64,000 nt of DNA from Bacillus sp. M6-12 (GTDB lineage: Bacteria > Bacillota > Bacilli > Bacillales > DSM-1321): the NCBI RefSeq assembly GCF_002860285.1, contig NZ_PGVF01000014.1:1-64000 (forward strand), given 5' to 3'. This document shows positions 45,966 through 54,963 of the stretch, one piece after another; the first letter of the stretch is position 1; each line of letters starts with the position of its first letter. The notes beneath the pieces were generated by a model. The model was not told the origin of the DNA. It saw only the letters and a list, made by a program, of their open reading frames with translations, and did no database searches. The position numbers were made by a program, and so were the translations under genes.

Positions 45966-46160
45966 GTAATAAAAGACTTTTATGACAGAAAGATCAAAGA
46001 GATGGATGCCTGGTTTTATTGGTATTCACTTGCAGATGCTCAAATAAAAGCGAAACTATTTGAAGAAGCCGAGAAATCCATTGAAAGGGGCTTCTCTTTT
46101 AATCTGCAAAATCAGCTGTTTGCTGAATTGCAAAAGAGGCTGGCCGCAAAGAAAAAATGA
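45966..46160 (+). pseudogene. 3' part of the FG-GAP-like gene beyond the stop
   Basis: Same frame as the upstream gene, to TGA 46158. It codes for VIKDFYDRKIKEMDAWFYWY, SLADAQIKAKLFEEAEKSIE and FNLQNQLFAELQKRLAAKKK, a helical TPR-like tail. No ribosome site or start of its own. Confidence 0.7.
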
Positions 46161-46215
46161 TTGGCACGTGCTCCAGGATATGGACGTAAGCAATTAATTT
46201 AGGGAGAGATATTAA

Positions 46216-46881
46216 ATGATAAAAGCAGTTATTTTTGATTTTGATGGATTAATTGTAGATACCGAATCGGTTTGGTACGACGCTTATAAAGAAACGATGA
46301 CTTCTTATAACGTCGATTTGCCGCTTCAGGAATTTGCAAAATGCATTGGGACCAGTGACACTGTGCTTTTTGCGTATTTAGAGGAACAGATGGGGGAAAC
46401 CTGCAATAAAGAGGAAATTGAAGAGAAAGCAAAAAGTATAGTATTGGCAAAAATGACTTCTCCGAAGGCGCGGGAAGGAGTACATGAATATCTGGAGGAA
46501 GCCCGTAATTCGGGATATCAAATTGCTCTGGCTTCCAGTTCTTCAAAAGAATGGGTTACAACCTATTTAAGAGAACTTGGGCTCATCCACTTTTTTGACC
46601 ATATTATTACACGAGATGATGTTGAAAGAGTAAAACCAGCTCCGGATTTGTACTTAAGGGCGATTGAAGCCCTTAATATCGACGCAACAGAAGCTATTGC
46701 CTTTGAAGACTCCCTTAATGGACTGCAAGCCGCTTTGGCAGCAGGGTTAAAATGTGTAATCGTTCCAAACCCAGTTACTGAAGGATTGGCATTTGAAAAT
46801 CATCATGCAAGGCTCACTTCAATGGGGGAAAAGAGACTAAGTGAAGTGGTAAGCCTTCTTGCAGTATCAGAGAAGCTTTAA
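46216..46881 (+). CDS. HAD superfamily hydrolase, beta-phosphoglucomutase/YhcW-like
   Basis: 221 residues. FDFDGLIVDTE holds the nucleophile and acid aspartates; LASSSSKEW near 105 is motif II, RVKPAPDLYL near 138 motif III, FEDSLNGLQAA near 162 motif IV. Cap domain between 15 and 85. Members dephosphorylate sugar phosphates or interconvert hexose phosphates; substrate unknown. AGGGAGAG precedes the ATG. Confidence 0.88.
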   Translation: MIKAVIFDFDGLIVDTESVWYDAYKETMTSYNVDLPLQEFAKCIGTSDTVLFAYLEEQMGETCNKEEIEEKAKSIVLAKMTSPKAREGVHEYLEEARNSGYQIALASSSSKEWVTTYLRELGLIHFFDHIITRDDVERVKPAPDLYLRAIEALNIDATEAIAFEDSLNGLQAALAAGLKCVIVPNPVTEGLAFENHHARLTSMGEKRLSEVVSLLAVSEKL

Positions 46882-46917
46882 CTTTGTTTTCAAGGAGTGC
46901 TGGTTTCAAACTCAAAT

Positions 46918-46957
46918 AAACAAAGCCTGTGTGATTGATCGTTACAGGCTTTGTTTA
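46918..46957. terminator. Terminator between HAD and RDD genes
   Basis: AAACAAAGCCTGT and ACAGGCTTTGTTT around a 13-base loop. Confidence 0.85.
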
Positions 46958-46982
46958 TTTGTATCGAGATAATCTTAGAAAA

Positions 46983-47390
46983 TTATTTACGGAAATGAAC
47001 AATTTCTGTCCCGGCAACAAAGTCATGGATAGAGCGCTTATCTTTACGAAGCCCGATCATAAGCGCACTTACTATAATTCCAAAACCAAGTGTAACAACA
47101 TAAATTAGTGAAGCCAAAATATATCTTTTGACTGTAGTCCAAATAGTTACTTTTCCGCCGTCTATCCGCACAATACGGATTCCGACAGCTCGTTTACCAA
47201 CAGTAAACCCGGCCCATAAGACAGGAACAATTAGAAAATAGAGAAAATCAATACTGTTTACAAGAATCTCTGTTGTTGTGTCTGAAATTCCAAGAAAAAA
47301 GAAAATTAAATAGATTGGCAGAAATAGTAACCCGTCAATAATAATAGACCCTAATCTGATCCAAAAGCCTGCTGGTTTGTAATTGTGCAT
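46983..47390 (-). CDS. RDD family membrane protein
   Basis: 135 residues, with three membrane helices. GFWIRLGSIIIDGLLF carries the R..D of the RDD motif at residues 10-20, and KRAVGIRIVRIDGG near 66 the next conserved block. Function unclear; some members exchange ions. Divergent from the cupin gene. Confidence 0.85.
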   Translation of the reverse strand: MHNYKPAGFWIRLGSIIIDGLLFLPIYLIFFFLGISDTTTEILVNSIDFLYFLIVPVLWAGFTVGKRAVGIRIVRIDGGKVTIWTTVKRYILASLIYVVTLGFGIIVSALMIGLRKDKRSIHDFVAGTEIVHFRK

Positions 47391-47533
47391 ACTAAGTCCC
47401 CTTTGTTATTTTTCTCATACATTTTACAAGCAAATCTTATAAACGGATATAGGAAATTATTGAAAAAAACCATAGTACCTTTCAGATAAGAATAATTATT
47501 ATAAACGGTGGTTTTCGAAAGTGGGTGAGTATT

Positions 47534-47896
47534 ATGAAAATAAGTAAAAACAATGCTGAACATTATCTTTGGGGTGATAATTGTGACGGCTGGCATTTAG
47601 TTAAGAATCAGGATTTGAGTATTATTCATGAACGTATGCCAGGCAATACATGTGAAGTCCGCCATTATCACCTGCAATCACGCCAGTTTTTCTTTATCCT
47701 GTCAGGTTCCGCCATGCTCGAAGTGAATGGGGAACAAGTAATTTTGAATCAGCAGGAAGGGTATGAGGTACCGCCTCTTGTACCGCATCAGATATTTAAC
47801 CAAACCGATTCAGAAGTAGAGCTGCTGGTTATTTCACAGCCTAATAGCAAAGGCGATCGTGTACTGGCCCGGTCAAATAGCTTACATTATCGTTGA
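47534..47896 (+). CDS. Cupin domain protein
   Basis: 120 residues, one double-stranded beta-helix. HYHLQSRQFFFILSGSAMLEV near 45 gives cupin motif 1 (the two His ligands and the Glu replaced by Gln), and VPPLVPHQIFN near 85 motif 2. The first acidic ligand is missing, so metal binding is uncertain. GGGTGAG precedes ATG 47534. Confidence 0.82.
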   Translation: MKISKNNAEHYLWGDNCDGWHLVKNQDLSIIHERMPGNTCEVRHYHLQSRQFFFILSGSAMLEVNGEQVILNQQEGYEVPPLVPHQIFNQTDSEVELLVISQPNSKGDRVLARSNSLHYR

Positions 47897-48022
47897 AACA
47901 CATTTGGATCAAAATTCAGTTAGCGAACATTATTCATTATTATTTCAAAATCTTGCTATTACACTTTTATTTGCGGACAGCCTGACATTTTCCGAGGTAT
48001 ACTACTCGTGGAGGTGCAGGTG

Positions 48023-48634
48023 ATGGGAAAAGTTCAAGGAAGATGGCACGGGGGAACGGATGAAACAAGCGCGGCATGCCATGCCAGCGGACCGCTGACA
48101 GATGAGCTGTGGCAAGCCATTATTAGTAATAATGGCGACTACAATAGTAAATTTTTCTACGCGGTTAAAAGCACTGGAATTTTTTGTAGGCCATCATGTA
48201 AATCAAGAATGCCCAAAAAAGAAAATGTCCTGATTTTTTCCACTGCCCAATTGGCCCTTTCAGCAAATTACCGCCCTTGCAAACGCTGCAGACCAACAGC
48301 CAAAAAATTGCCTGATCAAGAATGGGTTTCGGCAATCACTGAATACATCGATACCCATTATAACGAAAAGTTAACACTTGAAGTACTGGCAGAAGCCTGC
48401 CTGGGCAGCCCTTATCATTTGCACAGAACTTTTAAAAAAGTCAAAGGAATTACGCCAGTTGCTTATATACAGGAAACGAGAGTAAATAAGGCGAAGCTGT
48501 ATCTTGCTCAATCCGAAATAGCTGTTACTGATATTGCCTTGTTTGTTGGCATGCCTAATATCTCATATTTTATTACGTTATTTAAAAAGAAAACCGGCTA
48601 TACCCCGACTGAATATCGTCAACTTAATTATTAG
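48023..48634 (+). CDS. adaA: AdaA, methylphosphotriester-DNA methyltransferase and activator
   Basis: 203 residues. The N-terminal Ada metal site has four cysteines: GIFCRPSCKSRMP near 54-58 and CKRCRPT near 90-93; the first cysteine accepts a methyl group from DNA. The C-terminal half is an AraC-type helix-turn-helix (LTLEVLAEACLGSPYHLHR near 125). Methylated AdaA activates its operon, including the following ogt. ATG 48023 sits after GGAGGT; the GTG at 48008 is less good. Gene pair overlap region 48534-48634 is 25 bases apart from the real ogt start. Confidence 0.92.
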   Translation: MGKVQGRWHGGTDETSAACHASGPLTDELWQAIISNNGDYNSKFFYAVKSTGIFCRPSCKSRMPKKENVLIFSTAQLALSANYRPCKRCRPTAKKLPDQEWVSAITEYIDTHYNEKLTLEVLAEACLGSPYHLHRTFKKVKGITPVAYIQETRVNKAKLYLAQSEIAVTDIALFVGMPNISYFITLFKKKTGYTPTEYRQLNY

Positions 48635-48659
48635 AAAATCACTCGGAGGTGATGTGGGA

Positions 48660-49202
48660 ATGGGAGCCGTGACTAAACAGCCAATCTATTGGAGTTTAAT
48701 GGTTCATGAGGATTGGAAAATTCACATTGCAGCAACAGAGAAGGGGCTTTGTTTTGTTGGTTCACAAAATCAGTCGTTTGATGAATTACTAGTCTGGGCA
48801 GGAAAAAGAATGCCTGGCAGTTTTCTGATTCAGGATGATGAAAAGCTGAAGCCATTTGCCATGGAGTTTTACGGGTATCTTAAAGGAGCACAGAACAGCT
48901 TTACAGCCCCTTTCGATTTATATGGCACTCCGTTTCAGCTTTCTGTTTGGGACGCACTTGGTAAAATTCCATATGGAGAAACCCGAACATATTCGGAAAT
49001 TGCAAATGCCATTCAAAAACCTGCTTCTGTCCGCGCGGTAGGAACAGCAATTGGCGCCAATCCATTACTGGTCACAATTCCGTGTCATAGGGTAATCGGA
49101 AAAAATGGTTCCCTTACCGGCTACAGGGGGGGGTTGGAAATGAAGGTCCAGCTGCTCAATCTGGAAAAGGAAACTTCATTGCTTTCAAGGAATCTGCTGT
49201 AG
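48660..49202 (+). CDS. ogt: O6-methylguanine-DNA methyltransferase (AdaB/Ogt)
   Basis: 180 residues. The active-site cysteine is in TIPCHRVIGKNGSLTGYRGG near residue 142, and the DNA-binding helix in RAVGTAIGANP. Removes alkyl groups from O6-guanine by a suicide transfer. CGGAGGTGA precedes ATG 48660; a frame from 48534 inside adaA is not the start. Second gene of the adaA-ogt operon, ending at a hairpin. Confidence 0.93.
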   Translation: MGAVTKQPIYWSLMVHEDWKIHIAATEKGLCFVGSQNQSFDELLVWAGKRMPGSFLIQDDEKLKPFAMEFYGYLKGAQNSFTAPFDLYGTPFQLSVWDALGKIPYGETRTYSEIANAIQKPASVRAVGTAIGANPLLVTIPCHRVIGKNGSLTGYRGGLEMKVQLLNLEKETSLLSRNLL

Positions 49203-49207
49203 GTTTT

Positions 49208-49236
49208 AAAGGAGCAGGAAAATAATCCTGCTCCTA
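49208..49236. terminator. Hairpin between ogt and lipoprotein
   Basis: GGAGCAGGA and TCCTGCTCC pair around AAATAA; the T-run is weak on both strands, and the hairpin overlaps the lipoprotein stop. Confidence 0.6.
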
Positions 49237-49767
49237 TTTGGCGTCTTTATTAACGGGTTCAAGAAGGGAAGTAGGAAGATAACCTTCTTTATCAGATTCC
49301 TGAATTTTTACCTTCGTCCGTATTACGTCTCTTTCTACAATCTCCACTTTAGTATCCTTCGTTATTTCTGTTACCTGGTTTTCTTTTTCAATATCTTCAA
49401 CACCTTTTAAATCATTTACCTCAATCAGCTGATAGAGTTCATCGTATGCTTCCGGGGTCAATGCCAGCAAACCGTCTTTTTTTGTAATAGCTTCATCCCC
49501 TTTTTGCAGAGTATCTTTTTTAAGTTTCTGCTCAGTCTCTTTATACGTATCTTTCATGTTTTGGATGATTATAGGGGTTTCGCTTTTGACCTTTTCAGAA
49601 AGTTCCCCAGACTTTTCCTTCACTGTCCCAGCGGCCTGTTCTGCTTTCTTTTCAACTTGATCTGTTGCTTTATTTGTTTCCTGTGAAGCCTCTTCACTGC
49701 TGCAGCCAGCAAGCAATAACAGACTTAAACTAAGAGGAACAGATACAAATTTGGCAGATATATTCAT
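49234..49767 (-). CDS. Lipoprotein with SH3-like C-terminus
   Basis: 177 residues. Lipobox LLLLAGCSS near residue 20. Residues 25-95 are a Lys/Glu/Thr-rich coiled coil (TDQVEKKAEQAAGTVKEK). The end, EITKDTKVEIVERDVIRTKV with EGYLPTSLLEP, resembles a bacterial SH3 (SH3_3) fold, often used to bind peptidoglycan peptides. GGGAGG precedes ATG 49767. Alone; its target is unknown. Confidence 0.78.
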   Translation of the reverse strand: MNISAKFVSVPLSLSLLLLAGCSSEEASQETNKATDQVEKKAEQAAGTVKEKSGELSEKVKSETPIIIQNMKDTYKETEQKLKKDTLQKGDEAITKKDGLLALTPEAYDELYQLIEVNDLKGVEDIEKENQVTEITKDTKVEIVERDVIRTKVKIQESDKEGYLPTSLLEPVNKDAK

Positions 49768-49859
49768 TATCAAGCCTCCCTGTTTTTATTTTTTACGTTA
49801 CCACTTATAAGTAAAAATAAACTAAAAACGAAAATGGATTGACGTACAAAATAGTTAAC

Positions 49860-50040
49860 TTGCAGGCCGTATTCGGATTTCCTTCTTGCGGTGTTTTTTC
49901 AAGGAAGCCCATTCAATGTCCTGCGGGATTAATTGATCAGGGGAGACCCAGCAGGCGCAAATCGCCAAGGAGGCTCATGAACCGCCCGCGGAAAGGGAGC
50001 GCTTGGAGCGGAAATCACAGCCAAGTTTAACAGAGCCAAA
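49860..50040. repeat. Dispersed repeat family B, copy 2
   Basis: TTGCGGTGTTTTTTCA, GGGAGACCCAGCAGG, GGAGGCTCATGAACCGCCCG and CGGAAAGGGAGCGC in the order of copy 1 at 30050. The copies differ by indels in the spacers. Confidence 0.78.
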
Positions 50041-50154
50041 AATTGCAGTTTTGTAAACGTCTAATTGGAAACACTATCCTCATTGTTAAAAGACTGAGGC
50101 TCACTTATAATTTCTTAGAATCCTATTACATCTAAGAAAGAAGAGGAGTACAGC

Positions 50155-51585
50155 ATGAAAAAATTGGGGGCAATTATCCTTTCATTATCCATGTTAATGG
50201 CATTTTTTCCGCAATTAACAATGGCAGCTCAATCATCTGATTTTGAGCAAGAACTAACTGAATATCTACATAAATCAAGTGTGGCGAGAGGTTTCGAAGT
50301 GACAAAAGAAGATATAGAAGCGTCACTTGCTGCCTACGACGAATCGCTAAGTAAATTTGGTACGGTTAAAGAGGTTAGTGATTTTTTAGGTGAAGTCATT
50401 CAAGCTGATTACGGCAACTTGGATGAGTTTTTTGAGGAAAACGCGCTGAATGAGGAAAGCCTTGAGCAATTGCTGCAAGAGAATGGTGAAGAAATGACTG
50501 ATTATATCTTCGTGGATGACCTTTATGAAGCAGTATATACTTATACAGAAGAAGATGGCGTTTTTGAACGTGAAACTGATTTCGAGCAGAAACTTACAAA
50601 TTATTTAACTGAAATCAGTAAAATTAGAGGATTCAAAGTTACTAAGGCACAACTTGAATCAAGCCTAAATTTCTTTGGAGATGATCTTGAAAGCTATGAA
50701 ACTGTTCAAGACTTGAAAGAATTCCTCGGTGATGTTATAAAAGCCGATATGAGCAATTTGGATTATTTTAAAGAGAATTACGAGCTTGACCAACAGGCTA
50801 TCATTTCCTTGCTGAAAGAGAATGGAAAAGGTCTTGCCGATTATGTTTATATTGATGAGTTAGAGGCTGATATCTGGGAGTTTTCAGAAGGAAGGCTGCC
50901 CGGTATGGAAGAAGAGCTGACAGAAGAGCTTCTGCCGATGTTTGAAGAAGAGCTTGGGCTTACCGAACAAGAACTTAAACGGCTCGAAGACCATTTCACT
51001 GCATTGGAAGATTATTTTTCCGATGAGGTGATTTTAGAGCGCATGGAGCAATTGGGTGAACGAATGATGCAATTTGGGGATTTCAATTCGATTGAGGAAA
51101 TCACTCCAGAGCAGTTGGCTGAATTGAACAGCATTTATGAAGAATTCCTTTCTGTTTTTAAATTAAAGGCATCATATAGTCTGGTATTAAATGATGCAGA
51201 AACTCCATTGTCCATTGCAGATATGATGCAGCTGGAAGAGTTAAAGGGAGCTAAACTAAAAATTGCTCTATACAGCACAGATGGAACTTTTCTTGCAGAT
51301 CTTTTGATTACAGACGAATTGGTAGATTCAGAGACTGTTACGCTTGCTGGAGAACAAATGAATGAGTCCGCAGAAGAGGTAGTAGCTTTAGCACAAACGG
51401 CTCCCATTGTAAAAGCAAAGGAAAAAATCCTTGAGAAACGTGAAAAACAGCAGAATAGTCCATTCAAAACTGTAAAAGGGGCAAAGCTGCCCAAGACTGC
51501 TTCTGACTATATTGAAAATACGCTCATTGGAATTTTTCTTGCCCTTGGAGGGGTATTGATGTTCCGAAAGGTAAGGAAGGCTTAA
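50155..51585 (+). CDS. Processed acidic surface protein with LPXTA sorting signal
   Basis: 476 residues. Signal peptide 1-24. Two acidic repeats, about 27-140 and 143-250: DFEQELTEYLHKSSVARGF and DFEQKLTNYLTEISKIRGF begin them, each with a later ADYGNLDEF or ADMSNLDYF block. A third, less similar domain follows. The C-terminus has the sortase motif LPKTA at 445-449, a helix and an RKVRKA tail. The adjacent class D sortase most likely attaches it to the wall. The protein is very acidic. AGAAGAGG precedes the ATG. Confidence 0.9.
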   Translation: MKKLGAIILSLSMLMAFFPQLTMAAQSSDFEQELTEYLHKSSVARGFEVTKEDIEASLAAYDESLSKFGTVKEVSDFLGEVIQADYGNLDEFFEENALNEESLEQLLQENGEEMTDYIFVDDLYEAVYTYTEEDGVFERETDFEQKLTNYLTEISKIRGFKVTKAQLESSLNFFGDDLESYETVQDLKEFLGDVIKADMSNLDYFKENYELDQQAIISLLKENGKGLADYVYIDELEADIWEFSEGRLPGMEEELTEELLPMFEEELGLTEQELKRLEDHFTALEDYFSDEVILERMEQLGERMMQFGDFNSIEEITPEQLAELNSIYEEFLSVFKLKASYSLVLNDAETPLSIADMMQLEELKGAKLKIALYSTDGTFLADLLITDELVDSETVTLAGEQMNESAEEVVALAQTAPIVKAKEKILEKREKQQNSPFKTVKGAKLPKTASDYIENTLIGIFLALGGVLMFRKVRKA

Positions 51586-51586
51586 T

Positions 51587-52222
51587 ATGAATGACAAAAA
51601 GAAGGGAACCAGCCGTAAAGTCCGGCTTATTCTTCTATCGTTGTCTGTTTTGTTAATTTTGGGCGGCGCATGGTTTACAACCACGAATGGCTACAAATTT
51701 GTTAAAGGTTATTTTTTATACAAAGCACATGGAACCAGTAGCAATACAGTAACCACGGGGAATGCACCGGATAAATTAGAGAAAAAGCAAAGAAGCGATG
51801 CTGAATTCTTATATCCGGTCCGTCCCAAAAAAGGTGAAGAAATTGGAGAGTTGTATATACCAAAAATAAAGGCAACTCTTCCCATTTTTCATGGAACTAA
51901 TGAAGAAGAGCTGGCGAAAGGGGTCGGACACTTTGCAGGAAGTGTGTTGCCGGGAGAAAAAGACAACTCAGTTCTTTCAGGCCATCGGGATACTGTGTTC
52001 CGAAAGCTTGGCCAGGTTGGTGAAAACGATTTGCTGATTGTTCGGACATCGGCAGGAGAATTTCATTATAAGGTTCGCAAAGTAAGAATTGTAGATGAAG
52101 ACGACCGCACAGTTATCGTCCCTAAACCAAGAGCAACACTCACTGTCAGCACCTGCTATCCGTTTGAATATATCGGATCAGCCCCGGAACGCTATGTTTT
52201 GGTTGCTTACCTGGTTTCTTAA
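51587..52222 (+). CDS. srtD: Class D sortase
   Basis: 211 residues. One N-terminal helix (about 10-30) anchors it; the catalytic domain spans 85-205 with His in LSGHRDTVFR near 125, Cys in TVSTCYPFEY near 187 and Arg in SAPERYVLVAY near 200. Class D enzymes recognise LPNTA-like signals, which fits the LPKTA of the preceding gene. The ATG begins one base after the preceding stop, so the two genes are co-translated. No other LPXTA gene is in the window. Confidence 0.92.
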   Translation: MNDKKKGTSRKVRLILLSLSVLLILGGAWFTTTNGYKFVKGYFLYKAHGTSSNTVTTGNAPDKLEKKQRSDAEFLYPVRPKKGEEIGELYIPKIKATLPIFHGTNEEELAKGVGHFAGSVLPGEKDNSVLSGHRDTVFRKLGQVGENDLLIVRTSAGEFHYKVRKVRIVDEDDRTVIVPKPRATLTVSTCYPFEYIGSAPERYVLVAYLVS

Positions 52223-52300
52223 TTATTCCAGTGGTTTTCAGAGATTTAGTTAACTAAAGGCAGTCAAACTTCTTTGGACAGTATAATTTCCACCTATTTT

Positions 52301-52340
52301 ACGCTTGGTTTAAGTTCATTCTGACAACCAAGCGTTTTTG
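52301..52340 (+). terminator. Terminator of the sortase operon
   Basis: ACGCTTGGTT and AACCAAGCGT pair around a 15-base loop, then five T. Confidence 0.88.
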
Positions 52341-52582
52341 CTCTACTTTATCTTTTCTATTCAGTTATCTTTGCCGGGCTATTCTAATTAGCTTCTGTAT
52401 CGTTTTTTATGCAAAGCTCAATACCATTACATTTTACAAAGTCCAGCGGGAAATGATTCATTTCTTATCTACTAGAAGCTCTAAAGGTTAAAAAAATTTT
52501 CTGAGTTTCTTGCTTGCTGGAGAAAGGGAAAGAGTATTATGTAAGAAGATGGGTATGAATTTTCGAATGGAGGGAAAAAAAG

Positions 52583-53164
52583 ATGCAGCGTTTAGCGGTT
52601 TTTTGCGGTTCACGGAGCGGAGCTTCAGATAAATATAGAGATGGAGCAATCGCGTTAGGCAAGGAGATGGCTAAAAGAGACATTACGCTTGTATACGGCG
52701 GTTCAAGCGTCGGCCTTATGGGCCAGATAGCTGACACCGTTCTGGAAGAGGGCGGGCAAGTGATCGGAGTCATTCCTCAAATGCTTGAGGACCGTGAGAT
52801 TTCGCATCCTAATCTAACTGAATTAATAATTGTAGGTTCCATGCATGAAAGAAAAGCCAAAATGTCAGATTTAGCAGATGGTTTTATTGCTTTGCCGGGG
52901 GGGCCTGGGACTATGGAAGAGTTCTTTGAAATATTTACGTGGGCCCAACTGGGGCTTCATCAAAAACCTTTTGGGCTTTTAAATGTTAATAACTATTATG
53001 ATAGGCTGGTTTCCTTTTTTGATCACATGACCGAACAGCAATTCATGGATGAAAAGTACCGGTCAATGGTTTTCGTTGATTCTAACCCGGAAACACTTAT
53101 TGAAAAGTTCAGTTCATACCATCCGCCGGCAGTGAAGACATGGATTAATGAAGCTCAGACTTGA
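52583..53164 (+). CDS. yvdD: LOG family phosphoribohydrolase (YvdD-like)
   Basis: 193 residues, Rossmann-like. The LOG signature is PGGPGTMEEFFE near residue 108, with GGSSVGLMG near 43 and HERKAKM near 87. LOG proteins release free bases from nucleoside 5'-monophosphates, as in cytokinin activation in plants. AATGGAGGGAAAAAAAG precedes the ATG. Confidence 0.92.
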   Translation: MQRLAVFCGSRSGASDKYRDGAIALGKEMAKRDITLVYGGSSVGLMGQIADTVLEEGGQVIGVIPQMLEDREISHPNLTELIIVGSMHERKAKMSDLADGFIALPGGPGTMEEFFEIFTWAQLGLHQKPFGLLNVNNYYDRLVSFFDHMTEQQFMDEKYRSMVFVDSNPETLIEKFSSYHPPAVKTWINEAQT

Positions 53165-53331
53165 TAGAGGGAGGGCGGCATTCACCTGCCCGGTAATGGG
53201 GGCTGCTTTGAAGCGGGAAACCCGGTTAAAAAATTCTGTGCAGATCAGGCGTCTCACAAAGAAACATTTAGCCAGAAATTATGATTTATTTACCCAAAAT
53301 TAAATTTATTTAGCGGTTGAAAAACTAAGAA

Positions 53332-53367
53332 AAGAAGCAGCTCGGGTTCATCCCAGGCTGCTTTTTC
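53332..53367. terminator. Terminator, yvdD / zinc-ribbon gene
   Basis: AAGCAGC..GGG and CCC..GCTGCTTTTT pair around TTCAT; T- and A-runs on both sides. Confidence 0.78.
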
Positions 53368-53404
53368 ATTTTTTTAGCTAGCATCCGGTAAGTTGGAATA
53401 AAAT

Positions 53405-53776
53405 CTATTTTCCGCTGAATAAACTTTTCAATGGCCAGCCAAAGTTAGGGAATTTAAAATCTTTGGATAAATTTGACTTTGGAAAATAGCCGCAATTAAA
53501 GCATTGTTGCTCATATATGAAGTAAAGCTGTGCTGTTTGTTTGATTTTTTTAAATGTTGTAACTTTCTTATTTAATTCCTCTGTAATGGTTCTGCGAATT
53601 TCAATAATTATATCAAAAGGCAAAGGGGACACAACAAGTAAATCTTCTACTCCCTCCATAAAGGCATCCTTGTCATTGGTGAAAATATCCTTCATTTGAT
53701 TTAGCTGATTACTGAAGGATTTGCTATCAAACAAAGAATTCCTGCAGTTTGGGCATTTTAGTTTTGTGGGAACCAA
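53405..53776 (-). CDS. Zinc-ribbon protein of unknown function
   Basis: 123 residues. KCPNCRNSL near 8-14 and QCFNCGYFP near 101 form one four-Cys zinc site separated by a helical, hydrophobic central segment (DLLVVSPLPFDIIIEIRRTI). TTG 53776 follows GAGGG. AT-rich, like the neighbouring regulator, unlike the genes to the left. No family recognised. Confidence 0.65.
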   Translation of the reverse strand: MVPTKLKCPNCRNSLFDSKSFSNQLNQMKDIFTNDKDAFMEGVEDLLVVSPLPFDIIIEIRRTITEELNKKVTTFKKIKQTAQLYFIYEQQCFNCGYFPKSNLSKDFKFPNFGWPLKSLFSGK

Positions 53777-54030
53777 CTTGATTTAACCCTCTTTCACTTT
53801 ATAATAAACTTAAGAGAACAAATTCTTATTTTATAATAAGGGTTTATTTACCAAAATTCATTAGGGCATAATGCTCATTATTTGTGAATATTTAGATAGG
53901 AAATAATAGTTATTTATTAATAGTTAATTGAATTTTTAAAAAAATTAACAAAACAAAAGATTTTAACAGAAACATGTCCAATAGAATGGTATATTAACTA
54001 TAGGCAACGTTTATAAATGGAGTGATAAAA

Positions 54031-54912
54031 ATGAGTCTACAGGACTATGCAATTGGGGAAGCACTTAAGGATTTACGAGAATATAAAAAAATATCCATTG
54101 AAGAATTAACGAAAGATATCTGCTCTGAGGATGAGTACAAACTTTTTGAAAGAGAAAGCAAATATCCAACAATTGATCAATTACATAGTTTAGCAGGGAG
54201 ATTGAATGTCGATTTAAATTATTTTTTTACATTGGCGACAAAGAGTTATCACAGTTATTCTGATACCATTGCAGACTTAATAAGTAAATATAAAAAAGAG
54301 CGTAATTACATAGCGATAAGTAAAATAATCGAAAAAGAAAAGAATAATCCAATTTTTATGCAGACCGAACTTAAACAATACCTCCTGTGGCATGAAGGAA
54401 TTTGTGTATATTACCTGGAAAGTGATATTTCTAAAGCAGAAAAACTTTTATACCAAGCTATTGATTTAACTAATCCTAAACGTGATGATATGACTGAAAG
54501 GGAATTGGAAATTCTTACTAGTATTGCAATTCTTCAAAAGGAAGAAAAAAATTATCGTGAAGCAATTTCTTTATTCACAAAGGCTTATAATTTTTTTCAA
54601 AACCTGCCTGAAATATTAAATCCTAAGGCCTACTTGAGAGTTTTATTTGGATTATCCCAAGCGTTGACTCTAGAAGGAGAGTATGAGGATTCATTGGTGT
54701 ATAGCACAGAAGGTATTGCAATTTGCTTGCATTATGAAACACTGTATACTTTGGCTGAATTACATTATCAAACTGGCTTTACCTATCTTAAGCTGGAAGA
54801 ATTTAAAAAAGGGAATTACTTTATAAAAGAAGCCCATCATTTATTTGAACTGCAGGGAAATCAAAAAATGGCTGAGATTTTAAAAATAAAAATGGAAAAT
54901 CTAATGGATTAA
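54031..54912 (+). CDS. XRE-TPR regulator of RRNPP type (PlcR/NprR/Rgg-like)
   Basis: 293 residues. HTH_3 in 1-65 (KKISIEELTKDICSEDEYKL, then YPTIDQLHSLAGRLNV), with a short linker and then TPR helices over 75-285: IAILQKEEKNYREAISLFTK near 170, ALTLEGEYEDSLVYSTEGIA near 210, and FTYLKLEEFKKGNYFIKEAH near 250. This is the RRNPP layout whose TPR face binds short secreted peptides. ATG 54031 follows GGAG by eight bases; GTG 54022 is inside that site. It is 51 bases upstream of a multi-repeat secreted precursor, as PapR follows PlcR. The gene is AT-rich. Confidence 0.85.
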   Translation: MSLQDYAIGEALKDLREYKKISIEELTKDICSEDEYKLFERESKYPTIDQLHSLAGRLNVDLNYFFTLATKSYHSYSDTIADLISKYKKERNYIAISKIIEKEKNNPIFMQTELKQYLLWHEGICVYYLESDISKAEKLLYQAIDLTNPKRDDMTERELEILTSIAILQKEEKNYREAISLFTKAYNFFQNLPEILNPKAYLRVLFGLSQALTLEGEYEDSLVYSTEGIAICLHYETLYTLAELHYQTGFTYLKLEEFKKGNYFIKEAHHLFELQGNQKMAEILKIKMENLMD

Positions 54913-54963
54913 TGTTAGTATTTTTATAATAGGGAAAAATATGGTAGAAAGTTGGTGGGTTTT

